From assembly GCF_030676415.1 (NCBI RefSeq), contig NZ_JAUUTW010000038.1, positions 1 through 45,625 of the forward strand: a DNA stretch of 45,625 nucleotides, read 5' to 3'. The position numbers and the translations under genes are program-made. The notes under the pieces were generated by a model. That model saw only the letters and a list, made by a program, of their open reading frames with translations, was not told the origin of the DNA and ran no database searches. The stretch comes from Peribacillus frigoritolerans. Its GTDB lineage: Bacteria; Bacillota; Bacilli; Bacillales; DSM-1321. Shown one piece after another: positions 24,430-33,309 of this stretch (position 1 is the stretch's first letter; the number at the start of each line of letters is the position of its first letter).

Positions 24430-25809
24430 TCAAATATGTTTTTTTATTTTATATTGCAAGGTCTGTCTTGGAATTTGCAATAGCTTCGATGCCTGGAAAA
24501 CGTTACCGTTCGTTTGAAGAAGGGCCTCGGTAATCAATTTTGTTTCCATCTCAATCATGGCCTCACGAAGCGGAAGTATTTTTTCTGATGGGGTGCGCTT
24601 CTTTAAAGACTGGGGCAAATCTTCAAGATTCAAAACATCATTCTCCGTATGGTTCATCATGAATTCTATCGTATGTTTAAGCTCCCTTACGTTTCCAGGC
24701 CAATGATATTTCCGAAAAAAAACCTTTGTCTTCTCATCCATGCCTTTTATGGACAGTCCTAATTTACTGTTGAAAATTGATATGAAATGTTCAGAAAGAA
24801 GCTCTATATCATCAATCCGCTCCCTTAACGGAGGCAGCTCGTAGCTCAATACGTTCAATCGGTAAAATAAATCTGGCCTTAGCCTGTTTTCCGATACGGC
24901 CTTTTTCGGATCTATATTCATCGCTGCCATGATCCTGACATTCACCTGTACACTCTTTGTGCCGCCTATCCTCCTGATGAACCCATCTTCAAGCACACGC
25001 AGAAGCTTTGCCTGCAAGTCAATCGGCATCGATTGCAATTCATCCAAAAACAAGGTTCCGCCGTTGGCTAATTCAAACAATCCCTGGCGTTCCACAGCAC
25101 CAGTGTAGCTTCCTTTTGCCGTACCGAATAGAAGCGATTCCAATAAACTTTCTGGTAGGGCCGCACAATTTTGTGCGATGAAAGGTTCTTTACTGCGGCT
25201 CGAATCCTGGTGGATGCTTTGAACAAAAAGCTCTTTTCCTACACCGCTTTCCCCATAAACCAATACCGATGAGGAGGAGCGGGCAGCCTTTTTCCCTTGT
25301 GATATCAAACCTTTAAACCCAGTATCACTTGTCAGGATTTCAGTGAAAGAATACAATCCGCCGTTCCCAGGCATTTTCCTTTCAGGACTTTTGATCGTCT
25401 TGAGCGAGCTTTCCAGATCAGCTAACCTTTCAGATAATTGCTTCAAGCTTGAATAATCCTTGGCAATTTCTATTGCACCTATCATAAACCCATCAACATA
25501 AATGGGGAGCGTCGTATTTAGCGTCTCAATGATACGCCCATGTGCATTTACATACGATTGACTATAGTTATAGATTGGTTTTTCAGATTTAATGACCCGG
25601 AGTAAGGTAGATGATTTGTGATTCAAAGAAGGGAAGGCTTCAAGCAACGGTTTCCCAAGCACCTCACTTCTTTTCATCCCATCATGATTGGCCGCCACTC
25701 CGTTATAAAAGATGGTCTGTCCTTTTGGATCGATCACATGTATGCCTTCATCAATGGTTTCTAATATCGCTTCCAACACTTCACTTGTATTAAAAAATTC
25801 ACTTGGCAA
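24430..25809 (-). CDS. kamR: Sigma-54-dependent activator (KamR-like)
   Basis: A 459-residue enhancer-binding protein. The start is TTG 25809, six bases after AGGAGG; the TTG at 25824 would lie before that site. It has a PAS domain (about 10-110), an AAA+ domain with Walker A GESGVGKE and Walker B GGTLFLDE, and a Fis-type C-terminal HTH (NVFQASKLLQIPRQTLQYKI). The sigma-54 contact loop reads GSYTGA instead of GAFTGA, a known type of variation (RocR has GSFTGA). In B. thuringiensis a SigL-dependent regulator KamR controls kamA; the position beside kamA and its -24/-12 promoter supports the same role. The PAS signal is unknown. Confidence 0.85.
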   Translation of the reverse strand: MPSEFFNTSEVLEAILETIDEGIHVIDPKGQTIFYNGVAANHDGMKRSEVLGKPLLEAFPSLNHKSSTLLRVIKSEKPIYNYSQSYVNAHGRIIETLNTTLPIYVDGFMIGAIEIAKDYSSLKQLSERLADLESSLKTIKSPERKMPGNGGLYSFTEILTSDTGFKGLISQGKKAARSSSSVLVYGESGVGKELFVQSIHQDSSRSKEPFIAQNCAALPESLLESLLFGTAKGSYTGAVERQGLFELANGGTLFLDELQSMPIDLQAKLLRVLEDGFIRRIGGTKSVQVNVRIMAAMNIDPKKAVSENRLRPDLFYRLNVLSYELPPLRERIDDIELLSEHFISIFNSKLGLSIKGMDEKTKVFFRKYHWPGNVRELKHTIEFMMNHTENDVLNLEDLPQSLKKRTPSEKILPLREAMIEMETKLITEALLQTNGNVFQASKLLQIPRQTLQYKIKKHI

Positions 25810-25891
25810 TATATCCCTCCTCAAGACCTTCTTGCTAAATGTATATGAGGAAATGCCAAAAACTTGTCATGAACCGCCTAAAAATGAGCAT

Positions 25892-26740
25892 TCAAGTAAA
25901 ATTCTTCACCCAAAGGTTCATGTCTTCCAGTTTATCAAAGATATAACAATTATTAGCTAAACGTCCGCGGTACGAGTATCCATGCTGATGCAATGCAGCA
26001 TTCATGCCGAATGAGAGCGACCGGGCAATCGAATAGATGCAATAAATGCCATGTGAAATAAGATAGTCTTCAAGCGCGGTAATCAAGTGTTTCATCAAGC
26101 CATACTGCCGATGTTCCGGCAATGTCGCACAATCAGTGATTTCTGCATTATGGTAAAAGGAATTAATTTCTGCGGAAGCAGCACTGACGATCCTCTCTTC
26201 ATGGACATAAATATAAAAAACCGTTCCCATTTCCATGCACTTTTTCACATATACCGGATCATTCATCGGTGTGGGATACACTTCGAAAACCTTCCCATAC
26301 AATTGGGCCAGCTGAAGTGCATCGGTAACTTCTGCTTTACGGCCTTGATAGGCTGACGGCGGATCATCCAGTCCGGATTTTATCGGCAGTCTCTGAACAT
26401 CGGTAAGGATTTGATCTTCCTTTTCCCATTCTGCACTGTTGCGCCTTTCATTCCGGTTATATTTAACAAGGAAGAAACAGTCGCTTCCCAAGAAGAATTT
26501 ATCGATGCTTCCTTCATATAGAAAGCCCTGAGCAAGCAATGCCAGAACGTTTTCCTTGCGTGACTTGAAGATGATTTTTTCTGCTGATATGCCTTTAGCC
26601 ACCTTCAAGGATTCCTCCACGCATTCTTGAAAATGCCCTAGATAATCATCAACCCTTATTCGCTTATTAAAAGGGTCGATCGTAATATGTATGGTGCACC
26701 TTGGCTTTTGAATTCTTTTTTCAATGATTCCAGCCTCCAT
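25892..26740 (-). CDS. yodP: Beta-lysine N-acetyltransferase (YodP/AblB)
   Basis: A 282-residue protein starting at ATG 26740 (MEAGIIEKRIQ), nine bases after AAGGAG. The C-terminal half is a GNAT domain (VHEERIVSAASAEIN, TDCATLPEHRQYGLMKHLITALEDYL with the acetyl-CoA loop). AblB-type enzymes acetylate beta-lysine to N6-acetyl-beta-lysine; in methanogens this makes an osmolyte, in Bacillus it is thought to be a catabolic intermediate. It is the last gene of the T-S-R-Q-P run and just upstream of the activator. Confidence 0.88.
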   Translation of the reverse strand: MEAGIIEKRIQKPRCTIHITIDPFNKRIRVDDYLGHFQECVEESLKVAKGISAEKIIFKSRKENVLALLAQGFLYEGSIDKFFLGSDCFFLVKYNRNERRNSAEWEKEDQILTDVQRLPIKSGLDDPPSAYQGRKAEVTDALQLAQLYGKVFEVYPTPMNDPVYVKKCMEMGTVFYIYVHEERIVSAASAEINSFYHNAEITDCATLPEHRQYGLMKHLITALEDYLISHGIYCIYSIARSLSFGMNAALHQHGYSYRGRLANNCYIFDKLEDMNLWVKNFT

Positions 26741-26818
26741 TTGCCCCGCTCCTTTCACATCTTCTAAGTTGTTGCGAAAGGCCTGACCCTTCCTGGAATC
26801 AGACCTTGGGAAAAATGA

Positions 26819-28090
26819 TTATTCCCGGTCCACCCCGCACCATTCAATAATGGTCAATGCGATGATTTCCGCAACCTCCATCATTTTATCCACCTCTATA
26901 TATTCGTTCGAATCATGGGCCATCTTCGTTTCCCCTGGTCCAAACACAACTACTGGGGTAGAGCCAATCGATGAAAGATACCCTCCATCCGTCGCCCAAG
27001 GAGAGGCTTCGACAAGCGGTTCTTCCCCTACCACTTTTTCATAGTATGTGCCAATTGCCTTCATAAGCGGGTGATTTATTTCGAGACTGCCAGGCAGCCA
27101 TCTGGCCCCAAACCATTCTAATTCAATAGGTTTTTCTTTGAACCATTCATCGCTCTGATTTAAAGCATCTATTCGCTCCTTCAGCGATTTTTGTGCCTCT
27201 TCCATGGTTTCTGTCGGGGCGATGCCGAATCTACCTTCCAGAACGGCTGTATCAGGCACGGAGGAAGGCCAATTCCCGCTTTGAATGCTTCCTATGTTGA
27301 TTGGAATGGGGATAGGGACATTTTTATAGAGTGAATGACGGAGTGACTCATTCCGTTCTTGTTCAAGCATCTTGATTTCTTTCATTACACCAACCGCTTT
27401 ATCTATTGCACTGACTCCTTCATACCTCGTGCCTCCATGTGCAGACTTGCCTTTTATTCTCAGTCGAAACCACATCGAACCTTGCTGTAAAGGGAATAGT
27501 TTCATATTTGTGGGCTCGGGAATGATTGCTCCATCAGCTTTGTACCCCCGTATGACTGCCGCAAGTGTGCCGGCACCACCGCTTTCCTCTTCAATCACAC
27601 TCTGGAATATCACATCTCCTTTCAATTGGATTCCAGATTCGACGATCGCTTCAATGGCCAGCAATAAAGATACATTGCCGCCTTTCATATCCGTCGTTCC
27701 CCTCCCGAAAACTTTCCCGTCTATCAACTTGCCGCTATAGGGTTCATCGTGCCATGCTGCATGATCTCCTTCAGGAACTACATCAATATGTCCGTTTAAA
27801 ATAAGGGATTTCCCCTTGCCTGTTCCTCTTTTAATAGCCACAAGGTTTGGATTTCCTTTAAAATCCCTGCGATCGCAATAAAAATGGGGATGTTTTCTTA
27901 ATTGTTCATCCCCGATTTCCCAAAGATCTATTTCTAGTCCAAGTTGTCTGCACTTCTCGACCACTATGGCTTGTGCACTACCTTCTTGCCCCCTTTTACT
28001 CGGTTCCTGAACCAGTTTTTGCAAAAGCTGAACCCCATTCATCCGATGTTCATTCAACCATGTTCTTATTTTTTCCTCATACATATCCAT
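26819..28090 (-). CDS. yodQ: M20 family peptidase/deacylase YodQ
   Basis: A 423-residue ArgE/DapE-type metallohydrolase. Metal-binding segments are ILNGHIDVVPEGD, GRGTTDMKGGNVS, SVIEEESGGAGT and the C-terminal GPGETKMAHDSNEYI. It is probably a deacetylase acting on an N-acetylated beta-lysine derivative (inference from neighbours YodP and KamA). It starts at ATG 28090 close behind GAGGAG, nine bases after the CoA-transferase subunit. Confidence 0.88.
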   Translation of the reverse strand: MDMYEEKIRTWLNEHRMNGVQLLQKLVQEPSKRGQEGSAQAIVVEKCRQLGLEIDLWEIGDEQLRKHPHFYCDRRDFKGNPNLVAIKRGTGKGKSLILNGHIDVVPEGDHAAWHDEPYSGKLIDGKVFGRGTTDMKGGNVSLLLAIEAIVESGIQLKGDVIFQSVIEEESGGAGTLAAVIRGYKADGAIIPEPTNMKLFPLQQGSMWFRLRIKGKSAHGGTRYEGVSAIDKAVGVMKEIKMLEQERNESLRHSLYKNVPIPIPINIGSIQSGNWPSSVPDTAVLEGRFGIAPTETMEEAQKSLKERIDALNQSDEWFKEKPIELEWFGARWLPGSLEINHPLMKAIGTYYEKVVGEEPLVEASPWATDGGYLSSIGSTPVVVFGPGETKMAHDSNEYIEVDKMMEVAEIIALTIIEWCGVDRE

Positions 28091-28099
28091 TCTCCTCTC

Positions 28100-28771
28100 T
28101 CATTCTTTTAAAATATGGATGTTTTCAGAGACGGTAAACGAGGCTTCGGTCCGATTCCTGATTTCCTGAATGCTGGACGTATCAAATACATCAGTTAATA
28201 GGAGGCCCTCCGAAGTTACGGAAAACACGCCTAATTCGGTGATGATCATATGTACGCATTTCCTGGCAGTTAACGGTAACGTACATTTTTTGACTAATTT
28301 AGACATGCCCGCTTTATCGTTATGTTCCATCAAGACAATGACCTTTTTTGCCTTTGCAGCCAGTTCCATGGCACCGCCCATACCTGGCACCCGCTTTCCC
28401 GGGACAATCCAATTAGCAAGATCCCCCGCTTGACTTACTTGAAGGGCTCCCAGAATCGTGATATCCACCCTGCCGCGCCGTATCATCCCAAATGCAACAG
28501 TACTGTCGCAGTAAGAAGCCCCGGCTCTAATGGTGATCGGCAGTCCCCCAGCATTGCAAAGATGCGCATCTTCCTTCCCCGTTTCAGGAGTACTGCCAAT
28601 GCCCACAAGGCCATTTTCTGCATGAAACATAACTTTATGATCATTCAAAAGATGATTCGGTACAAGTGATGGAATGCCAATTCCCAAATTGACCAGCATC
28701 CCATCGCTTATTTCTGCTGCTGCCCGTTTCGCTATTCTGTTTCTATCTCCGGTTCCCAAACCCATTTCCAA
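28100..28771 (-). CDS. yodR: CoA transferase subunit B (YodR)
   Basis: A 223-residue family I CoA-transferase beta subunit: IAKRAAAEISDGMLVNLGIGIP and the catalytic Glu in FHAENGLVGIG are diagnostic. It overlaps the alpha subunit gene by 40 bases. With YodS it should move CoA onto a keto acid made by the aminotransferase YodT. The start could be ATG 28771 or ATG 28765. Confidence 0.9.
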   Translation of the reverse strand: MEMGLGTGDRNRIAKRAAAEISDGMLVNLGIGIPSLVPNHLLNDHKVMFHAENGLVGIGSTPETGKEDAHLCNAGGLPITIRAGASYCDSTVAFGMIRRGRVDITILGALQVSQAGDLANWIVPGKRVPGMGGAMELAAKAKKVIVLMEHNDKAGMSKLVKKCTLPLTARKCVHMIITELGVFSVTSEGLLLTDVFDTSSIQEIRNRTEASFTVSENIHILKE

Positions 28772-29445
28772 TCGACTCCTTTTGATGGAATGATATAATC
28801 CACAAAGGCACCCGGTACAATGATGTCCTCTGGATCCAAAGAGCCAAGCGGAACGATTTGCATGGCTTCGACTATAGTGATTTGTCCTGCCGCAGCAACG
28901 ATTGGATTCGTGTTCCTGGCACTTTTATCAAAAATAAGATTTCCATAAGGATCTGCCATTTCTGCGTAAACAATGGCGACATCTGCAGTTAATGCCGGTT
29001 CCACCAGATAATTTTTCTCACCTAGCTTTACGGTTTGCTTGCCGTCCCGGACGATATCGGCCTCAATTCCAATATCAGTCAATATCCCGCCGAGTCCCAT
29101 CCCTCCGGCCCGGATACGTTCGACAAGTGTCCCTTGCGGAGAGAACTCCACTTCGAGTTCTCCATTGTTCATTAATAGTCCTGCATTTGGATTGGAACCG
29201 ATATGGGAAACGATGACTTTTTTCGCACGGCGTTGGGTGACCAGTTTTCCAATTCCGATATCGGGGAAACCTGTATCGTTCCCAATCAAGGTTAAATCCT
29301 TAATCCCTGATTCCAAAATCAGATTGATCAATCCCGGAGGCGTCCCTATGCCACCGAATCCCCCAAACAGGATGGACTGTTCATCTTTAAAGTGATGGCG
29401 GACATCCTTCAAACAACAAATCTTCTGGAATGTATTTTCCACCAC
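28732..29445 (-). CDS. yodS: CoA transferase subunit A (YodS)
   Basis: A 237-residue family I CoA-transferase alpha subunit with the CoA-binding loop GGFGGIGTPPGLI and SPQGTLVERIRAGGMGLGGILT. It starts at GTG 29445, sharing one base with the stop of yodT (TAGTG), so the genes are coupled. It forms the enzyme with YodR. Confidence 0.9.
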   Translation of the reverse strand: MVENTFQKICCLKDVRHHFKDEQSILFGGFGGIGTPPGLINLILESGIKDLTLIGNDTGFPDIGIGKLVTQRRAKKVIVSHIGSNPNAGLLMNNGELEVEFSPQGTLVERIRAGGMGLGGILTDIGIEADIVRDGKQTVKLGEKNYLVEPALTADVAIVYAEMADPYGNLIFDKSARNTNPIVAAAGQITIVEAMQIVPLGSLDPEDIIVPGAFVDYIIPSKGVDWKWVWEPEIETE

Positions 29446-30809
29446 TATGACTCACTTCCTTGTTGTGATGGCCGTTTACCTATCGATTCATTAAATTGCC
29501 AAAAAGTTATATCGACCCTCATTAACAATTCAGCACACTCCTCTTCCGATATCGTTAACGGCGGGGAGATGATGATCGCTGCTCCGGTTACACCGTCGAG
29601 GCCTGCAGCTGCGGGATAAAGAAGTATTCCATTCCTCATTCCCAATTCAATGACTTCATTTGTCACGTCTGCCTCCTTCGGAAATGGGGCCTTCGTTGCT
29701 TTATCCTGGACAAATTCGATGCCAATCAATAAACCTCTCCCGCGTATATCACCGATAAAGGAATACTTCTCTGCCAACTTTTTCAATCCCCTAATCAGGT
29801 AATTCCCTCTGTCGGCTGATTTTTCGACAAGTTCATTCCTTTCGACATATTCTAAAACGGCCAAAGATACCGCACACGATAACGGATTTGCACTAAGAGT
29901 ATGGCCTCCTATAATTGACTTCGAGCCTTTTAATATGGGCTCCATCACGTTTTTGGTCATTACTGCGGCCGCTATCGGTGTATAACCCCCACTCATACCT
30001 TTACCAAATGTTACGATATCAGGTTCCACATCCCAGTATTCGGAAGCAAGCATCTTACCGGTACGTCCAAATCCGGTCATTACTTCATCCGCAATGAATA
30101 AAATATCATTCTCTTCGCAGATTTTCTTGAGATTTTGAAAATAACCATCAGGAGGAACAATGGCCCCTCCAGCTGCGCCGATAACAGGTTCTGCAATGAA
30201 AGCCGCTATATTTTCACTGCCAATACGCCGGATTGATGCTTCCAATTCCGAAGCGCATGCCATTCCGCACGTATGTTGATCAAGTTGAAGTGGACATCGG
30301 TAACAATATGGAGGAGATACAGAAGGATATGATTCAAGCAAAGGAGTAAATCGTTCCCGGCGAATCGGATGTCCAGACATTGAAAGAGCTCCCATCGTGA
30401 TGCCATGGTAGCTCATCCATCTCGATATGATTTTCTGTTTCTTTGGCTTCCCTTTTTCCTGCCAATGCTGAATGGCAATTTTCAATGCCGTTTCAGTAGC
30501 TTCGGAGCCGCTGTTTACAAAAAAGCTGTATGTCAGTTCCCCTTTGGTCAATTCTGCAATTTTTCCGGCAAGTTTCTCTGCAGCATCGCTGGTAAATTGG
30601 GAGCGATACACAAATGAAACCTGTTTAGCCTGTTTTACCATTGCCTCAACGATTTCCTGGACTCCATGGCCAATATTGGCTGTAACAGCACCGGAAGAAG
30701 CATCAAGGTAATCCTTTCCATCTTTGTCGTATAAAAAGACTCCCTGACCATGACTGATAGTCGGGTAGGCTCCCCCCAGGACGGGTTTGATCAATGAAGA
30801 CTGCTCCAT
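29445..30809 (-). CDS. yodT: Class III aminotransferase YodT
   Basis: A 454-residue omega-amino acid aminotransferase. The PLP Lys lies in VTFGKGMSGGYTPIAA, with VNSGSEATETALKIA, SYHGITMGALSMSGHP and FIADEVMTGFGRTGK. It likely removes an amino group from (acetyl-)beta-lysine. I start it at ATG 30809 (MEQSSLIKPV), nine bases after AAGGAG; GTG 30821 is too close to that site. It is first in the T-S-R-Q-P transcript, whereas B. subtilis has P-Q-R-S-T after kamA. A CATACACT stretch upstream (about 30855) resembles a SigE -10 box. Confidence 0.88.
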   Translation of the reverse strand: MEQSSLIKPVLGGAYPTISHGQGVFLYDKDGKDYLDASSGAVTANIGHGVQEIVEAMVKQAKQVSFVYRSQFTSDAAEKLAGKIAELTKGELTYSFFVNSGSEATETALKIAIQHWQEKGKPKKQKIISRWMSYHGITMGALSMSGHPIRRERFTPLLESYPSVSPPYCYRCPLQLDQHTCGMACASELEASIRRIGSENIAAFIAEPVIGAAGGAIVPPDGYFQNLKKICEENDILFIADEVMTGFGRTGKMLASEYWDVEPDIVTFGKGMSGGYTPIAAAVMTKNVMEPILKGSKSIIGGHTLSANPLSCAVSLAVLEYVERNELVEKSADRGNYLIRGLKKLAEKYSFIGDIRGRGLLIGIEFVQDKATKAPFPKEADVTNEVIELGMRNGILLYPAAAGLDGVTGAAIIISPPLTISEEECAELLMRVDITFWQFNESIGKRPSQQGSES

Positions 30810-30956
30810 AAGCCCACACACTCCTTCTCTTTAAAAACAAATGCAGTATAGTAAAGTGTATGTCCAGATGAAGGCAATCTTGCTAAGGAAATTGGCCTAA
30901 GCACGGAAACGGATAAATTTCTAGGTTTCATGGGGGATCGTCCAAAAATGGCGACA

Positions 30957-30988
30957 AAAAAAGTGTATCCGCGAGAGATACACTTTTT
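30957..30988 (-). terminator. Terminator after the 109-residue zinc protein
   Basis: AAGTGTATC/GATACACTT stem with A-run and T-run on both sides, just past the stop at 30991. Confidence 0.85.
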
Positions 30989-30990
30989 TC

Positions 30991-31320
30991 TTACAATGCG
31001 CTATTTAATTTTTCTTCACGAATTGACTCCAAAAAACTTTCATCCTTTAAAACAGCCAGCACATTTTTATAAAAAGCAGTTTTATCGATAACTGAAGTAT
31101 GTACATATTCATACTCTTTTAAAGACGGATGACGCAAAACATTTTTCATGCAGGAATGACAAACTTTTTTAGTTCCTAACTTATAGTAGTTCAAGTTACT
31201 TGCATCCCCATTAGAAGTGTCTTCGTTACAAACGAAACATGTATGGCTCACACGGCCTTTTTTATTATACTCGGCCAAAGCCCCTTCTAAACGAATGGAT
31301 GCTGGAATTGTTAATAACAC
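30991..31320 (-). CDS. Hypothetical protein with two CxxC pairs
   Basis: A 109-residue protein. CFVC at about residues 28-31 and CHSC at about 54-57 form a probable zinc knuckle; the rest is helical and charged, ending KLNSAL. There is no signal peptide. I do not recognise a family. It is a single gene with its own terminator, between yodT and the LD-carboxypeptidase gene. ATG 31320 has AAAAGGTGATTAT upstream. Confidence 0.6.
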   Translation of the reverse strand: MLLTIPASIRLEGALAEYNKKGRVSHTCFVCNEDTSNGDASNLNYYKLGTKKVCHSCMKNVLRHPSLKEYEYVHTSVIDKTAFYKNVLAVLKDESFLESIREEKLNSAL

Positions 31321-31501
31321 ATAATCACCTTTTCTATTTTAAATCTCTTAGTATTATATCAGAAAAATTTAGAATTTGAACTATTAGACTCATATTCCCT
31401 AATAATGCTTGTAAAATAGGACAATTTCCAGGGCTGACAAGAGGAAAGAATCCTAAAATACACCAAAACGTAAAATATATTCATACATATCCCAAACAGA
31501 C

Positions 31502-31532
31502 AAAAACACCGTCCAGTTTTTGAACGGCGTCT
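31502..31532 (-). terminator. Terminator after LD-carboxypeptidase gene
   Basis: CGCCGTTC/GGACGGTG stem with AAAAACT loop and GTTTTTG on the minus strand. Confidence 0.75.
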
Positions 31533-31542
31533 TCAATCTGTG

Positions 31543-32517
31543 TCATGGATGAATCTGGATCGTCGCTTTTCCGTTCTTCACCTTCATTACTGCTTTTGAA
31601 CCAACCGGCACCGTTACAAATGGATGAACATGACCAAAGTTGGCATTAGCGATTACGGGTATGCCATTTATCTCCCTTTTGGCAGCGATGATTTCCTGCA
31701 AAGCATATTCAGTCATTCCTGAATCCTTTTGGAAACGGCCGATGACGATTCCTTTAATCCCACTTGCACCTGACTGATGGAGCAAGGACTGTAAATCCCG
31801 GTCAAAACTGAATGGATGGCTTTCTTCGTCATCTTCTATGAAAAGGATACTGTCCTTTAAAGATGGCATGTACTCTGTACCTTGTAATAGATTGAGTGTA
31901 CAAAGATTTCCCCCAATGATTGTCCCAGCCGCTTCACCTTCCTGAATGACCATGTATCCAGAATTCGGGTGGAAAGTTCGGTCATCCTGTTCCAAATGCC
32001 AAGAATCATCACTCCAGGTTTCACTTGGATCAAGATAAAAGCCTTCACTTTCAATTACAGCCTTTTTAAAATATTCCATCGTATATTCCAAACCAGCCTT
32101 CATCCCGAACGTCGAGAAATGAGGACCTGAATATGTAGTTAAGCCTGTTTTATTATAAATGGCCAATAAAATTGCGGTTATATCACTATACCCCATCAAC
32201 ACTTTTGGATTTTCCTTAATCAAATCATAGTCGATATACCGTAACAATTGGTTAGCGTTATACCCCCCGATGGCTGTAAAAATCCCCTTCACATTCGGAT
32301 CCCTGAACGCCTCATGCAAATCCGCGATCCGGTCTTCGATTGAATTAGAAAAAAAGTCATCATGAAACAAAGCCGTTTCACCATATGTCACTTTAAAACC
32401 AAGCTCAGTCAATCTTTCTTCTGCCAATCTGCGTTGTTCCCCTTTGACAATCGCCAAGCTTCTTGAAGGAGCAATTACGCGAATTTCATCCCCTGCTTGT
32501 AAACGGGAAGGTTTCAT
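31543..32517 (-). CDS. LD-carboxypeptidase (S66, MccF-like)
   Basis: A 324-residue S66 peptidase: IRVIAPSRS, GYSDITAILLAIYNKTG with the nucleophile Ser, GPHFSTFG, IIGGNLCTL and FIEDDEE supplying the catalytic Glu, and GHVHPFVTVPVGS with the His. S66 enzymes cut the L-Ala/meso-Dap-D-Ala bond in murein tetrapeptides or, as MccF, detoxify microcin C-like conjugates; which applies here cannot be told. Cytoplasmic, no signal peptide. ATG 32517 follows GGGGG. Confidence 0.88.
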   Translation of the reverse strand: MKPSRLQAGDEIRVIAPSRSLAIVKGEQRRLAEERLTELGFKVTYGETALFHDDFFSNSIEDRIADLHEAFRDPNVKGIFTAIGGYNANQLLRYIDYDLIKENPKVLMGYSDITAILLAIYNKTGLTTYSGPHFSTFGMKAGLEYTMEYFKKAVIESEGFYLDPSETWSDDSWHLEQDDRTFHPNSGYMVIQEGEAAGTIIGGNLCTLNLLQGTEYMPSLKDSILFIEDDEESHPFSFDRDLQSLLHQSGASGIKGIVIGRFQKDSGMTEYALQEIIAAKREINGIPVIANANFGHVHPFVTVPVGSKAVMKVKNGKATIQIHP

Positions 32518-32848
32518 ATCTTTATCCCCCTAAATTAATTACATTCTTTCGTTATTTTAGCAGAATTGGTGAACAAAGAAAAACCAAGACCCTTATGGTA
32601 TGTCATTCACTCAACTTGTTTTCCTTCAGATTGGCCTGGTTCCCCTCATCAATGGCATTCTATCGTCATTCCCGTTGTACCGGTATCAGGATTGGAAAAA
32701 GGAATGTTTATGTACCGCTTGTCCCACCTGGATTTATCCATGTCTTTTCAGTCAACGACCATGGAATCTGAAAGGTCTACCATCAAACCACCCAATTCCT
32801 TACATAAAGAAAAGACCAGCTTTATCAACTGGTCTTTGGGTTATTGAA
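32518..32848. other. 331-base intergenic stretch
   Basis: Several short overlapping open frames exist on the + strand, but none has a ribosome site or recognisable product. Apart from the yjcZ terminator at 32811-32837 I see nothing. Confidence 0.55.
32811..32837 (-). terminator. Terminator after the YjcZ-type gene
   Basis: AAAGACCAG/CTGGTCTTT stem followed by CTTTTCTTT on the minus strand. Confidence 0.8.
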
Positions 32849-33004
32849 TTAGCAGCAGAATGAAGCGCCGATGATAATCAATAGAATGAACAAGACAACG
32901 ATTAATGCGAAGCCTGATCCAAATCCACAGCAACCGCCGCCGTATCCACCGACGCCACCATAACCGTATCCTGGTCCTGCAACATTTCCACCATATCCGT
33001 ACAT
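32849..33004 (-). CDS. YjcZ family sporulation peptide
   Basis: A 51-residue peptide, shorter than the usual gene cut-off. Residues 1-29 are Gly/Tyr-rich ([14 protein letters not shown]), then a single hydrophobic helix ([18 protein letters not shown]) and a CC end. This is the hallmark of the YjcZ/YhfM-like sporulation family (pfam YjcZ), found in spore membranes or coats. The start is ATG 33004 with AGGAGTG seven bases upstream. Several paralogues are usual per genome. Confidence 0.9.
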   Translation of the reverse strand: MYGYGGNVAGPGYGYGGVGGYGGGCCGFGSGFALIVVLFILLIIIGASFCC

Positions 33005-33309
33005 TAAGTTTCACTCCTTTTAGAATTCTGATTTCTCTTTACACCTTACCATATGTCAATACGCCCGCCTTGGTCTGTGCATTTGCCTATTTTTCTGGAT
33101 TTAAGAAAAAACTTCAAATAACACCATCTTCACCATTAATCTTTCAATGGCTGAAATACCACGAGTAATCATGAAAAATGTCAAAAAAACGTTTCATATT
33201 TATTGTGTTACTTTAAAATTGGGATATAATAAGAAAAAAACAATTCTTAGCCTCTTTAAGCTATCTCATACCTACATGGATACATAAAAGGCAATACGGG
33301 GGAACATAA
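33005..33309. other. 305-base intergenic stretch with one promoter
   Basis: It holds the ribosome site of the YjcZ-type gene at one end and the promoter 33203-33230 at the other. I see no gene in it. Confidence 0.6.
33203..33230 (+). promoter_or_regulatory. Sigma-A promoter of the SGNH gene
   Basis: TTGTGT (33203-33208), 16 bases, TATAAT (33225-33230), about 80 bases before the start codon. Confidence 0.65.

Noticed and set aside
24430..25809. GSYTGA in place of GAFTGA as a sign of an inactive sigma-54 activator
   Set aside because: Close variants such as GSFTGA occur in working Bacillus activators (RocR), and the adjacent kamA promoter is of the -24/-12 type.
32463..32863. Three overlapping + strand open frames downstream of the YjcZ-type gene
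   Set aside because: They overlap each other in different frames, lack ribosome sites, and give no recognisable product.
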